Shown: piece after piece, positions 10,954 through 19,021 of the stretch
How positions within the stretch are numbered: the first letter of the stretch is position 1
Layout: each line of letters opens with the position of its first letter
Origin: Opitutus sp.
Lineage (GTDB): Bacteria > Verrucomicrobiota > Verrucomicrobiia > Opitutales > Opitutaceae
Assembly (NCBI GenBank): GCA_024998815.1
Contig: JACEUQ010000002.1
Span: 1,192,501-1,256,500, forward strand
Length of the DNA: 64,000 bases
Direction of reading: 5' to 3'
The notes under the pieces: model-generated
The model's input: the letters and a program-made list of their open reading frames with translations, nothing else
Database searches by the model: none
Told to the model about the DNA's origin: nothing
Program-made: the position numbers and the translations under genes

Positions 10954-11487
10954 TTATTTCTTGGCAGGCAGCTTGATTTTTTGGCCAACGTGGAGCTTGC
11001 CGGAGTTCACGCCAGGATTGGCGGCGGCGATCGCCTCGAGACTGACGCCAGTCGCGCGGGCAATCTTGGCAAAGGTGTCGCCGCCTTTGATCACATACTC
11101 GTTAGCACCGGCAGCAGCGGACTCCTTGGCGGCGCCAGCCTTGTCGCCCTTAGCTGCAACCTTGGGAGCAGCCTTGGCCTCTTGGACCTTGGTGATCTCG
11201 CCGCGGATGTTGCCAATTTCTTGAGCAACTTGGGTGAAGGCGGCCTGGGTGTCGGTGGCGAGCTTGTTAATGCTGCCGGAGGCTTTGTCGGCGGCAGCAG
11301 CGGCGTTGCGCGCTTGGCCTTCGGCTTCGTCGATCTTTTGCACGAGCGGGTCGACTTTTTCGGACATTTCCTTTTTGGCGGAGGAAATCTTAGCCAGGGC
11401 CACGCCCGACAGCACGAGGGCGAGCACGCCGACAATCACGCCTGCAACGGGCAGGTAACTATTATTCTCACGAGAGATGGTATCCAT
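10954..11487 (-). CDS. Membrane-anchored LysM protein
   Basis: The 177-residue protein has one N-terminal membrane helix (VAGVIVGVLALVLSGVALA, residues about 15-33), a coiled-coil stalk of about 70 residues rich in Ala, Lys and Glu, an Ala/Lys linker, and one C-terminal LysM domain (EYVIKGGDTFAKIARATGVS ... NPGVNSGKLHVGQKIKLP). LysM binds N-acetylglucosamine chains, so the protein probably links the inner membrane to peptidoglycan. No enzyme domain is present. Confidence 0.85.
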   Translation of the reverse strand: MDTISRENNSYLPVAGVIVGVLALVLSGVALAKISSAKKEMSEKVDPLVQKIDEAEGQARNAAAAADKASGSINKLATDTQAAFTQVAQEIGNIRGEITKVQEAKAAPKVAAKGDKAGAAKESAAAGANEYVIKGGDTFAKIARATGVSLEAIAAANPGVNSGKLHVGQKIKLPAKK

Positions 11488-11629
11488 TTAGATAAAGAAG
11501 GTTGAAGGGGTCAGCGTGAGTAGGAAAGCGGAACCTAAGCAAGCAGAGAGTGTCCGCATTAATTAACATCACGAATAACTCAGGGTTTACGTTGACAGTG
11601 CTTCATCGGACTGGCCCCTTGGCCTGCAT

Positions 11630-11706
11630 CGGGGTGTAGCTTAGTCTGGTAGAGCGCCTGGTTTGGGACCAGGAGGTCGTAGGTTCGAATCCTATCGCCC
11701 CGACCA
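11630..11706 (+). tRNA. tRNA-Pro (anticodon UGG)
   Basis: A full cloverleaf is present: acceptor arms 11630-11636/11696-11702, D-arm GCTT/GAGC, anticodon arm CCTGG-TTTGGGA-CCAGG, T-arm GTAGG-TTCGAAT-CCTAT and encoded CCA. The Mu-like prophage begins 18 bp downstream and has split the original terminator of this gene (see the target site entries). Confidence 0.96.
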
Positions 11707-11719
11707 TTTTCCCACAAAA

Positions 11720-11723
11720 AAGG
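11720..11723. repeat. Left target-site duplication (AAGG)
   Basis: AAGG precedes the left TG terminus and is repeated at 47559-47562 after the right CA. Joining sequence up to 11723 with sequence from 47563 restores a perfect palindromic terminator that extends CAC-A6-GGCC through GGCC-T6-GTG, which strongly supports this junction. Confidence 0.85.
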
Positions 11724-11740
11724 TGAGGAAGGACAGGAGC

Positions 11741-11874
11741 TTTGATAAATAGATAAATCAGCGCGAATCAGGCCGAATGACCGCGAAGGATAGGCACTTA
11801 TAGAATAATCAGCGCCAAATCTCTGTTTGATAAGAATCCGGCGAAAAACCGCAAAAATGACAAAGGTTTGATAA
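11741..11874. promoter_or_regulatory. Left-end transposase binding sites (candidate)
   Basis: TTTGATAA occurs at 11741, 11826 and 11867, i.e. 17, 102 and 143 bp from the left terminus. The third is part of the 14-mer GACAAAGGTTTGAT (11859-11872), which recurs inverted in the right end at 47515-47528. One site near the end and two more after a gap of about 80 bp resembles the L1, L2, L3 layout of phage Mu. The block GAATCAGGCCG (11765-11775) is also shared, inverted, with the right end. Confidence 0.75.
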
Positions 11875-11927
11875 GTCCCGCGCCGCCAGCAGCGCTTCTG
11901 TCGACACCCTGCCGACCCGCTGCAACC

Positions 11928-12530
11928 TCAGAGCAGCGACATTGTCTGATCGCCTGCATTCGCTTTTTTCGGGCGACCTACAGGCTTGGTTACCGGGACG
12001 TGGTTTGTAACGATCTCCACCATGCTTTCAGCCTTGGGCGTTGCCCTCCGGTCAAGCCCCAGACCAGCCATCACCGCCGCCATCGATTGCGCCCCTTCAT
12101 CCCGACCAGTGCGGCGGGCCAAAGCTTGTAGATCCTCGGCATGCGCGCCGACGTACCGACGCACGGATGACCGAAAGTAGGCGAAGAAGTCATCCACCTT
12201 CCCCTTGCGCTGATAGACACCGATAGGATCCAGGCACGACTTCACCTCTTGAGCCAACCCCGCGCCATCCAACAGCCAACCCCGTCCCCGCAGTTGGCGG
12301 ACCATGACCGTGATCTCGGCGGCACATTGGCCCAACAGCTTTTCGCGGCGGGCGCGATCCTCGGGCCAAGTCAGCGTCTTGAGAAGCGTTGCCTTTACCC
12401 AGCGATTAAAACTCGCCCGGCGCTCCTCGGGGTCGATTCCGCCCCGCTCACGCAGCCAGCGGTCATCGGCCTCGGCTTCACGCTGGGCGTGGTCTTCTCG
12501 GTGATCAGCGATATTTTGAAAAACGTTCAT
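11928..12530 (-). CDS. Prophage early protein, unknown
   Basis: The 200-residue protein is the last gene of the leftward early operon. It is charged and largely helical, with a basic segment ending VTKPVGRPKKANAG near the C terminus, which looks like an AT-hook-type GRPKK tail. I recognise no family. The ATG at 12530 overlaps the stop of the upstream gene as AATGA, so the longer frame to 12548 is not used. Its place beside the left end makes a DNA-binding or regulatory role possible, but this is only inference. Confidence 0.7.
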   Translation of the reverse strand: MNVFQNIADHREDHAQREAEADDRWLRERGGIDPEERRASFNRWVKATLLKTLTWPEDRARREKLLGQCAAEITVMVRQLRGRGWLLDGAGLAQEVKSCLDPIGVYQRKGKVDDFFAYFRSSVRRYVGAHAEDLQALARRTGRDEGAQSMAAVMAGLGLDRRATPKAESMVEIVTNHVPVTKPVGRPKKANAGDQTMSLL

Positions 12531-12772
12531 TTGTTGCGGGCGATCCACTGGTCAATGGCTGAAACGAAGTCCGCCCGCCGCTGATCGGCCTCCGGATCCA
12601 CCGGCTTGGGCTGGCTGACCGTCATTTGTTTAAGGTAGCCCTGATTCCACGCCCGCACCCGCTCAACCGCCCGATATGGGCACACGGACCGAGCTTTGCC
12701 GACCAAGTCGCGTTCATCCATCAAGCGAGCGAGCTTGCCCTCGTGGAACGCAGTTTCTTCCAAGGGTGTCAT
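12527..12772 (-). CDS. Small early protein with ribosome-modulation-factor-like motif
   Basis: The 81-residue protein has the order EGKLARL ... SVCPYR ... RVRAWNQGYL. This recalls ribosome modulation factor relatives, which carry a G-(K/R)-x-CPY ... W-x-x-G(W/Y) core and are sometimes encoded by Mu-like and other phages. The match is by eye and short. It is joined to both neighbours: two bp after the upstream stop and with an ATGA overlap downstream. Confidence 0.6.
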   Translation of the reverse strand: MTPLEETAFHEGKLARLMDERDLVGKARSVCPYRAVERVRAWNQGYLKQMTVSQPKPVDPEADQRRADFVSAIDQWIARNK

Positions 12773-12773
12773 T

Positions 12774-13157
12774 TTAGAGAAAAGTGATCTGTCCCTGACT
12801 CGGTTTCAGCTCTGGTGCTGGCCGATCAAAATTCGCCGGATATTGCCGGTGCAGGCGCATCCTATATAGATCCCGCCGCCGCCGCATTTCGTCGGCCTGT
12901 GACGTATAAGCCGCAACGCAGGCGTGGAGCTCATCCACGGTGCAGCGCGTCCACAGTTTATACCCCGGACTTCCAGGATAACTCACCACGCCCGCACCGG
13001 CGGCGCTGGCGATGGCCCGGACACGGCGCTTATTGGCCTCGCTGTCCCGCGACCATAACGCCACCGCGACCTCGGCAGCGATCATCCAGCCGGTCGCGCC
13101 GTCGAGCACCTCGACCAAGCGCTTTACATCGGCGGCAGTGATAGTGGGCGCGCTCAT
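12774..13157 (-). CDS. Prophage early protein, unknown
   Basis: This 127-residue protein has an N-terminal helical part (TAADVKRLVEVLDGATGWM and AAEVAVALWSRDSEANKRRVRAIA) that looks like a winged-helix DNA-binding fold, followed by VVSYPGSPGYKLW as a possible wing, and a basic C-terminal helix. That is the usual form of phage replication-region regulators, but no named family is recognised. It starts 2 bp after the upstream stop. Confidence 0.62.
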   Translation of the reverse strand: MSAPTITAADVKRLVEVLDGATGWMIAAEVAVALWSRDSEANKRRVRAIASAAGAGVVSYPGSPGYKLWTRCTVDELHACVAAYTSQADEMRRRRDLYRMRLHRQYPANFDRPAPELKPSQGQITFL

Positions 13158-13159
13158 CC

Positions 13160-13630
13160 TTAAAATGGATCGCCGTCATCCCCAGCCTCGGCCTTGGCGG
13201 CCAGCTCCTTGGCGCGCTTTTCCATTACGAAAACCAGCTTGCGCAACGTGTCCGCGCCCAGCTGGCAGAGCTTCTTGTTCGCCAAAAATTTCCAGTAGTA
13301 ACCCTCGACCCCACGCCGTCCGTCCTTGATGCCGCACAACGGTGCGAGCACCTCCACGCGAGCTCGGTAAGCAGCGATCCGCTGCTCCGGCTCCTCCTCG
13401 GCGTGCATCTGAGCCTTCAGATTACCCGGCTCCGACCAGGTGCGGAACTTCGCCAGCACCTTGGTCAGTTCACCATTTGTCAGCACCTTCGACGACTTCA
13501 CCGCCCCGCCCAGCGCCTCTTTCTGCAACACCTTGCGCACCGCGTCATCATGGGCACGCCCCAGCTCGGCGAGCGCCTTACGGCACGCGCCCCACTCACG
13601 GAAATACAGGCTCTGCTGGGCGGGATTCAT
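13160..13630 (-). CDS. Prophage early protein, possibly GemA/gp16-like
   Basis: The 156-residue protein begins MNPAQQSLYFREWGACRKAL and includes LTNGELTKVLAKFRTWSEPGNL, then a Trp/Tyr-containing helix (GVEGYYWKFLANKKLCQLG) and a Lys-rich C terminus. Several Mu-like phages carry a protein of this size and helical layout (GemA, gp16) at this place in the early operon, where it affects host gene expression. The resemblance is weak and based on position and general pattern. Confidence 0.6.
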   Translation of the reverse strand: MNPAQQSLYFREWGACRKALAELGRAHDDAVRKVLQKEALGGAVKSSKVLTNGELTKVLAKFRTWSEPGNLKAQMHAEEEPEQRIAAYRARVEVLAPLCGIKDGRRGVEGYYWKFLANKKLCQLGADTLRKLVFVMEKRAKELAAKAEAGDDGDPF

Positions 13631-13648
13631 CGTGTTCGTTTTTAAAAA

Positions 13649-14011
13649 CTACCAGCCGATCAGGATCCCCTTAAACGGGAGCCCGTAGTTGGCCCGGAAC
13701 CAGTCCTGCATTGCGGCCCAGCTGGTAAAACCGTCCTCACGCGCCAGCAGTTCCAGCCCGAGCAGGTTCTGCGTATTTCCGGCGACCTTCGCGCCCTCCT
13801 CGGTGACCTCGATCGGTGCTGCTTTGGTGCACAGCACCGCGTCGATCCCCACTTGCTTCGAGCGGTAGGCTTGAGCCTCCCACTGACGCAGTTCCAAACA
13901 ATCGCCGACGTAGATCACGGCTTTCCGATCACGGCGTATCGTCTGCTTCTTAGTCTTAGCCAGGATGGCGGGGGCAAACTCCGCCGCGAACATGATCACG
14001 TGGTTTTTCAT
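13649..14011 (-). CDS. ASCH-domain-like phage protein
   Basis: The 120-residue protein has the pattern of phage ASCH/PUA-like proteins: MFAAEFAPAILAKTKKQTIR near the start, VGDCLELRQW, and a C-terminal LPFKGILIGW strand. ASCH domains bind RNA or modified nucleotides, but no activity is assigned to these phage versions. A strong Shine-Dalgarno sequence, AGAAGGAGG, lies just before ATG 14011, which fixes the start. The ATG overlaps the stop of the next upstream gene. Confidence 0.75.
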   Translation of the reverse strand: MKNHVIMFAAEFAPAILAKTKKQTIRRDRKAVIYVGDCLELRQWEAQAYRSKQVGIDAVLCTKAAPIEVTEEGAKVAGNTQNLLGLELLAREDGFTSWAAMQDWFRANYGLPFKGILIGW

Positions 14012-14250
14012 GCACCCTCCTTCTGCTTTTCGGTAAACGCCCGGATCATAGCGACCGCACCTGCGTGCGCCGGATGTAACTCGCCAGTCGAAGGAGCCGA
14101 TGGCGTGAAATTCACTTTCACGTTTAAAGCCCCATCTTTGTGAGTGATCGTGATGACTGCTTCAGGTTCTTTGAAGCAGCAAAGCGCCTTTGTAGACGGG
14201 ATGGTATCAACCGTTTTCCCCTTTGGGAAGTTGGCCTTAGGCTCGCTCAT
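14008..14250 (-). CDS. Small early protein, unknown
   Basis: The 80-residue protein has a Lys-rich start, a central beta-rich part (AVITITHKDGALNVKVNF) and a helical end. No family is recognised. ATGA overlaps on both sides (with the ASCH gene and with gam) show that it is translated as part of the early operon. Confidence 0.65.
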   Translation of the reverse strand: MSEPKANFPKGKTVDTIPSTKALCCFKEPEAVITITHKDGALNVKVNFTPSAPSTGELHPAHAGAVAMIRAFTEKQKEGA

Positions 14251-14783
14251 ACCGCCCCCTCCTCGATCTTCGGCTCGACGAAAAACGCTTCATCCTGGAC
14301 AACCTGCACACCCGCCGTGCGCAGCACCGCAGCCGTAATCTCTCCGCGCGAGTACGCGGCGAGGAGCAGTTCCTTGTCCGTTTCGCTCTTGGTACGAACG
14401 AAGGTCGAATCGAGCACGCCTTTGACTTTATCCCACGTCCACCCCGCGAGCGTCTTGAGCTTCGGGGTTCCGGTGCGGAAACCGATCCGCCCGTGCAAAA
14501 ACTCGATGGACTTCTTGCCCGCCGGAAACTCTTCAGGCGAGGCCTCGGCCCACTGCTGAAGAAGACCGGTCTTTTGCTCGATGTCCTTGCCCAGCGAATC
14601 GATATCGCCTTCGAAGCGTTGGCGGACGGCGGTAAGCTCGCAATCGAGCGCGGCGCGCAGGCCGTTTTGCTCGGCCTTGGCGGCGGTGATCTGACCGAGA
14701 ATAGATTCAGCGGCGGCGCGCGAATCGACGACGGGCCGTGTGAGGCGGATGCGGGATGATTTGGATTGGGTAGCGGTAGACAT
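14247..14783 (-). CDS. gam: Mu Gam-like host-nuclease inhibitor
   Basis: The 178-residue protein matches the Mu Gam pattern. It has a long N-terminal coiled coil (about residues 25-75, ILGQITAAKAEQNGLRAALD and onwards), then the core with the family-type KSIEFLHGRIGFRTGTPKLK and GWTWDKVKGVLD. Mu Gam coats double-stranded DNA ends like the Ku protein and shields phage DNA from RecBCD-type exonucleases. The ATG at 14783 is preferred over the 65-codon N-terminal extension of the open frame, which has a Ser/Arg-rich composition unlike protein. Confidence 0.85.
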   Translation of the reverse strand: MSTATQSKSSRIRLTRPVVDSRAAAESILGQITAAKAEQNGLRAALDCELTAVRQRFEGDIDSLGKDIEQKTGLLQQWAEASPEEFPAGKKSIEFLHGRIGFRTGTPKLKTLAGWTWDKVKGVLDSTFVRTKSETDKELLLAAYSRGEITAAVLRTAGVQVVQDEAFFVEPKIEEGAV

Positions 14784-14802
14784 AGTGGATAAAAACTGCG
14801 TT

Positions 14803-15036
14803 TTAATTGGTTTCTGAAAGGTGACGGGCACCGATGATCGGGGCCCCGTATTGGTGGCACGCTGCGGCGATGGCCGCGCGGTAGCTGAGAGCCGTCGCCG
14901 GATCCGGCCGTGGCTGGTATTCGAGCCGGTGCGTGTAGCGGCCGATCTCGTCACCGCCGATGCTCTCCAGGATGACATCGCGGCCGGGCAGGATTCCGCT
15001 GATGCGGTAGGTGATCGTGGGCGTGTCCGTTTTCAT
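14803..15036 (-). CDS. Small early protein, unknown
   Basis: The 77-residue protein has a beta-rich first half (TITYRISGILPGRDVILESIGG) and a helical second half with one Cys-His pair (AAACHQYGAP). No family is recognised. Its start overlaps the stop of the small membrane protein gene as ATGA. Confidence 0.62.
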   Translation of the reverse strand: MKTDTPTITYRISGILPGRDVILESIGGDEIGRYTHRLEYQPRPDPATALSYRAAIAAACHQYGAPIIGARHLSETN

Positions 15037-15179
15037 GTGAGAACGGCAGCGAGTTGGATCAGCAGAACTAGGCCTGTCGCCGTGATGGCTGCGAGTGCCA
15101 GGCGGCGGGTCTGCAAAGCCGCTGCAAACGGCGTGCGGCGGTCGTCCAAGGGCAGGTGCGCGTGGGTGTGGTAGTTCAT
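15033..15179 (-). CDS. Tiny early membrane protein (48 aa)
   Basis: The frame encodes a short His-rich soluble head (MNYHTHAHLPLDDRR) and one membrane helix near the C terminus (LALAAITATGLVLLIQLAAVL). A GGAG sequence precedes the ATG, and both ends overlap neighbours as ATGA, so translation is very likely. The role is unknown; small membrane proteins in early operons often act in superinfection control or on host membrane functions. Confidence 0.68.
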   Translation of the reverse strand: MNYHTHAHLPLDDRRTPFAAALQTRRLALAAITATGLVLLIQLAAVLT

Positions 15180-15508
15180 GCAGCCTCCTTCAGCTCGACG
15201 GCTTCGGGCCGTAGCACACCCAACTCAACCAGCCAGCGCTGGCGGCATTGGGTGGCCAGTTGCTTGGCTCCGGCCTCGCCATTTTTACGGATGGAAAACT
15301 GGATCACACGCACCACGCCGGCCGCCATGATCGAGGCGACCCAAAAGGCGGTCGGGTTGCCGTAGCCATCGATACGCACCTGTCGAGACACCCCTTTGGT
15401 GAGCGAGGTACGCGGGCGGCGGTAGCGACCCACGTAGTCGCAGATGCTGAGGTAGCCATGGCCATTGCGGGCCCGCTTGAGCGGACGATCGGTGATTTTG
15501 TGGCTCAT
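15176..15508 (-). CDS. Prophage early protein, unknown
   Basis: The 110-residue basic protein contains RYRRPRTSLTKGVSRQVR followed by a beta/helix segment (AFWVASIMAAGVVRVIQFSI) and a C-terminal helix. The order of a basic strand region and a helix recalls AP2-type DNA-binding domains of phages, but the match is weak. It begins 4 bp after the MuB-like gene ends. Confidence 0.62.
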   Translation of the reverse strand: MSHKITDRPLKRARNGHGYLSICDYVGRYRRPRTSLTKGVSRQVRIDGYGNPTAFWVASIMAAGVVRVIQFSIRKNGEAGAKQLATQCRQRWLVELGVLRPEAVELKEAA

Positions 15509-15512
15509 GGCT

Positions 15513-16679
15513 TCAGTTCCAGTCGTTCTCGTTGGTGGCGTTCTGGCGGATCGTCAGGTGGGCGCGCACGAAGTGGCTCCACGCGATCGACTCCTCGCCC
15601 TTCTTCGCGAACTTCGCCGCGTAGCGCAGCCGCTCGGTGATCGCCTTCAACCCCTCCTCCTTGCCGATCTGCTTCAGGATGGCGTAGGGCTCATCGGTAA
15701 AGCTCACCCCGCCCACCTTGACCGTGACGGAGAAACCCTTCTCGGGCATGTCGAGCCCGAGGTGCTCGCAAATCGCCGCCACATCGCCCCGACTCGGCTG
15801 GTCCGGTAAAACTACCCGGTGCACGCCCCGGCGCAGTAGCTGTTCGAGATCGCTCCGGTTATCCTTGATCGACTTGAACAGCAGCTCGGTGCCGCACAGC
15901 ACGATCCCCACCTCGGTGTGGTCATAGATTTCGCGCAGCACCTCCAAGCAGGCAAAAAAGCTCTGCTTGCGGTACGTGTACATCAGCTGGTGGAGCTCGT
16001 CGAAAATGAGCAGCGTGTTGGGCCGCTTTTTGAGCGCCGTTTTTATCCGCCCCACCAACGCCGGGGTAGCCGATTTATCCGAAATCCCCAGCGACTCCGC
16101 GATCGCCCGCACCATACCCATCAAACCGGACGCCGCCGCCATGCGCACGTAGACCGTATGCCCATGGTTGTTGCGCTCCTTGTACTCGATCAGCGACCAC
16201 GTTTTCCCAATATGCGACGGCCCGATTAAAAACACCGGCGAGCGCGACTCACGCGCCAGATCGCAGGCGGTGAACATCCGCCGCGCGGTGGGCGTCAGCA
16301 CGAAGTCCTTACGCGCCGTCCGCGCACCCTCGGTGCAGAGCTCGCGGAAAGTCCGCATCGCCTTCACCAACTTGTCGCCGATCGGCAGGCGCACCTTGGT
16401 TTCCGGGTGGATGTAGGTGCCCCGGATGATGCGGGAAATCGTCGTCTTGTCCGAGTGCACCTGGAGCGCGAATTCGGCGAGCGAGACCGGGTGCATATCG
16501 TCGATGCACCACAGGAAGCACCACGAGAGGAGCTCCTGCGCCTCGGCGGCGGCGTGGGAAATGTTCTTCTGGAGATCGTCCAAGGAAATGTTCCAGGACG
16601 CGCGAGCGTTGTTGCCGTTGCCGCCTGCGGGTTCGTCTTGCGGGGCCGGTGCGGCGGGAGTTGTGTCGTTAATAGCCAT
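15513..16679 (-). CDS. MuB-like AAA+ ATPase (target DNA activator)
   Basis: The 388-residue protein has an N-terminal helix-turn-helix (SLAEFALQVHSDKTTISRII, about residues 66-85) and a AAA+ domain with Walker A GPSHIGKT (153-160), Walker B LLIFDELH (223-230) and a later sensor-like LCGTELL. This is the MuB/TniB-type layout. MuB forms ATP-dependent filaments on target DNA and stimulates the transposase, and it gives target immunity. It lies directly downstream of the transposase gene, as in Mu. Confidence 0.9.
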   Translation of the reverse strand: MAINDTTPAAPAPQDEPAGGNGNNARASWNISLDDLQKNISHAAAEAQELLSWCFLWCIDDMHPVSLAEFALQVHSDKTTISRIIRGTYIHPETKVRLPIGDKLVKAMRTFRELCTEGARTARKDFVLTPTARRMFTACDLARESRSPVFLIGPSHIGKTWSLIEYKERNNHGHTVYVRMAAASGLMGMVRAIAESLGISDKSATPALVGRIKTALKKRPNTLLIFDELHQLMYTYRKQSFFACLEVLREIYDHTEVGIVLCGTELLFKSIKDNRSDLEQLLRRGVHRVVLPDQPSRGDVAAICEHLGLDMPEKGFSVTVKVGGVSFTDEPYAILKQIGKEEGLKAITERLRYAAKFAKKGEESIAWSHFVRAHLTIRQNATNENDWN

Positions 16680-16725
16680 GATGGATGAGGTGTTTTCTTT
16701 GCTGATTATGCTGTCGTTGTGGTGA

Positions 16726-16768
16726 GCCTGCCGCCGGTCGCGCTAACGGCCGGTGGCAGGCGTTTTTT
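16726..16768 (+). terminator. Intrinsic terminator facing against the early operon
   Basis: The hairpin 16726-16761 (GCCTGCC/GGCAGGC outer stem with an inner CCGG stem) is followed by seven T residues on the plus strand, between the leftward transposase and ATPase genes. In this direction it would stop plus-strand antisense transcription. On the minus strand there is no U-run after it. Confidence 0.7.
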
Positions 16769-16783
16769 TAGTTCTCTAAAACC

Positions 16784-18961
16784 TCAGAGGAGGTCTTCGC
16801 TGGGAAGGTGGGTGACGCTGTGCGGCTTCATCGCCGGAGCGCGGGTGGTGCTGGTGGTGGCTGGGGTCGGCTCGTCGATCAGGCTGGCCGATTCGTCACT
16901 GGCCCGTTGCAGGCCCTTTTCCTGGGAAAAACGCTGGGCCTGCTGCTGGGCGACTTCGCCCGCTGCCATGCCGATCCGCTCGGCCTTGGTCAGCCCGGCC
17001 GTCTCGATCTTATGTGCGGCGATGATCGCATCGTTGTGCTCCCGGTCGGCCTTGAGTTCGGCATCCTCACCAGCGTGCCGCTCGCGCAGTTCGCCTACTG
17101 CCCGGTTAAAGACCGTCGCCGTGAGTGCCGCCGCCTCACTGAGTTTCTCCTTGTTGCGGATGTCGACTGCGCCCTTGGTCCCGCCGAGCCGGACCAGCTG
17201 CCCCAGATGGCGACCCGTTGCCGTCGCCACCACTTGGATTATTTCAGGCGTGGCTGGGTTAAGATAGGCCAGCAGCTCCGTGCCATCGGCCAGATCCCGC
17301 AGCACATCGCCGGAAGCATCAAGGTAGGTATAGCCCGTGCGATCATGGATAAAAGCGACCTGGTGGTTACGGTAGGTCACCCGCTTGGGCGTGAGTAACA
17401 GCAGCGCGAGCACCACGGGCGGGATCACTGAAAATTTAACCCCTACGCAGAGGGCCGACCAACGTTCTGCCACGCTCTCCATGCGCTCGACTGGCACCAC
17501 TGCGCCGAACTGCTCCGGCTGCAAAGTAGCCAGTGCCTCGTAGGGAACTGGAGCCTCACCCTCTGCTAATAAAAACTCGGTAACTCGGCGGAACCCGATG
17601 TAATTGTGATTCGTGCGCTGTTCGGAAAGTGCGATCACGCCCTCGAACGCTGCCACGGCCTCATCGGGTGAGGAGAACGGCAGGCGTAGGCGTGCTACGG
17701 CCTCGGGTGGCAAGTTGAGCGAGCGCTCACCCACGCCGATCAACATGCGCGTATACTGCAACTTCTTCTCCAACTCAGCCGGCCCATTCAGCCGCTCGTT
17801 GCTGCCCTTATAGCCCTTCATTGAGCCGAGCATGTTCCAGAGCTGGTTAAACGTGCTCTCGATCCAGCCCTTTTCCCATGGCTTACCGCCGCCCTGGGCA
17901 AACCCATTGGTCAGCGTCTTGTTGTCGATCAGCCCCGTGCGCTCGATTTTAACGCGACCCTCAAACAGCGTCTCGATGCACAACTGCATCTCTGGTGAAA
18001 TCGAAGCCGCCGCGTTTTCGCACAAAATGGTTACCGGGTAGTCGGGCAGACCGTACTTCTCGAAAAGAGAATAGAGCAGCAGCTGAACGTCGATGCGGGC
18101 GATGCCGGTACGGATTGTTTTAACTGTGCCATCAGCCTGCTTCTCCTCGCGCTCCAAACGCTGCCCCAGACCCCACACCAGATTCTTTCGGGTGCCTACA
18201 TCCTTTGCGAGCAGCCCAGCCATGCGCCCGATCTGGCCCTTATGACCGGCGCTGGGCGGGAATATGCAGTAGCAGTCTAATTCAAAGTCGTCGAACGTGA
18301 TCAACTCCAGCGGGCGTAACTGCGAAGGGTCGCGCTTCACACAGGGAAAGTGTTTTTTGGAGGCGGCAACCCCACGCTGTAGCAGTGACCGGGTCCCCTT
18401 GCTTGGGCCGTAGCGGAGTAAGTTGCGCGGACTCCAACCCTGGGGATAAAATCCACGTGGCCATGCCTTGGGTAACGGTGCACCGGGGAAGCGGACCAGA
18501 TAGAGTTCCATCCACGTCCCCCAGCCGGGCACAACCTCGCCCCGTGTCCAGGCCTCGCGCAATTGTTCCAGCGCTTCCGTCTGCGATCGGTGGTTAAGCT
18601 CACACCGACGACGCACCTCCTGTGCGAACTCCGCTGGCTGTTTACTCTGCGCCTTGTAACCCTTGATCAGCGAGCGCCAGCCACCGGCCAGATACGCCTT
18701 GTATTTGCGATCAAGCGACACCTCCGAAAGCCCCCGCAGCGCATGCCGGTGCAAATTGGCCACCTCCGCGAGCGCCGCCATTTTGCCAACGTTCGGGATG
18801 AGCTCATGCAACCGCTCCAGCACCCGCAGGGTGTACAGCATCTCCGTGCGCCACACCTCCGCAATGGCCGTAAACTCCTCCATCTCCGCCATCGGCACGG
18901 CAAATACCGGGACGGTGGCAAGGCTGTTGCAGGCGGTGTGCAGGGAGAGATCAGCGACCAT
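16784..18961 (-). CDS. MuA-like DDE transposase
   Basis: The 725-residue protein is in the MuA/integrase-core class. The N-terminal 210 residues are helical and basic, as expected for the end-binding domains. The catalytic core starts with ELITFDDFELD (candidate first Asp 224/225). The second motif reads TILCENAAAS, with Glu 315 where Asp is expected, and the third is PWEKGWIESTFNQLW with Glu 368. A beta-barrel-like domain follows (VTYRNHQVAFIHDRTGYTYL) and then a charged, Gln-rich C-terminal tail that in MuA contacts MuB and ClpX. It cuts and joins both phage ends during lysogeny and replicative transposition. Confidence 0.9.
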   Translation of the reverse strand: MVADLSLHTACNSLATVPVFAVPMAEMEEFTAIAEVWRTEMLYTLRVLERLHELIPNVGKMAALAEVANLHRHALRGLSEVSLDRKYKAYLAGGWRSLIKGYKAQSKQPAEFAQEVRRRCELNHRSQTEALEQLREAWTRGEVVPGWGTWMELYLVRFPGAPLPKAWPRGFYPQGWSPRNLLRYGPSKGTRSLLQRGVAASKKHFPCVKRDPSQLRPLELITFDDFELDCYCIFPPSAGHKGQIGRMAGLLAKDVGTRKNLVWGLGQRLEREEKQADGTVKTIRTGIARIDVQLLLYSLFEKYGLPDYPVTILCENAAASISPEMQLCIETLFEGRVKIERTGLIDNKTLTNGFAQGGGKPWEKGWIESTFNQLWNMLGSMKGYKGSNERLNGPAELEKKLQYTRMLIGVGERSLNLPPEAVARLRLPFSSPDEAVAAFEGVIALSEQRTNHNYIGFRRVTEFLLAEGEAPVPYEALATLQPEQFGAVVPVERMESVAERWSALCVGVKFSVIPPVVLALLLLTPKRVTYRNHQVAFIHDRTGYTYLDASGDVLRDLADGTELLAYLNPATPEIIQVVATATGRHLGQLVRLGGTKGAVDIRNKEKLSEAAALTATVFNRAVGELRERHAGEDAELKADREHNDAIIAAHKIETAGLTKAERIGMAAGEVAQQQAQRFSQEKGLQRASDESASLIDEPTPATTSTTRAPAMKPHSVTHLPSEDLL

Positions 18962-19021
18962 GGCAGAGGCAGGTTGAAGGGCTAGGGGTGTCGGAGAGAG
19001 GCAGGTAAAAAAAGCCGCAGA

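Noticed and set aside
11630-11706. Site-specific integration into tRNA-Pro with an att repeat
   Set aside because: No integrase gene is present, the tRNA is complete, and no long direct repeat of its 3' end is found at the right end; transposition fits better.
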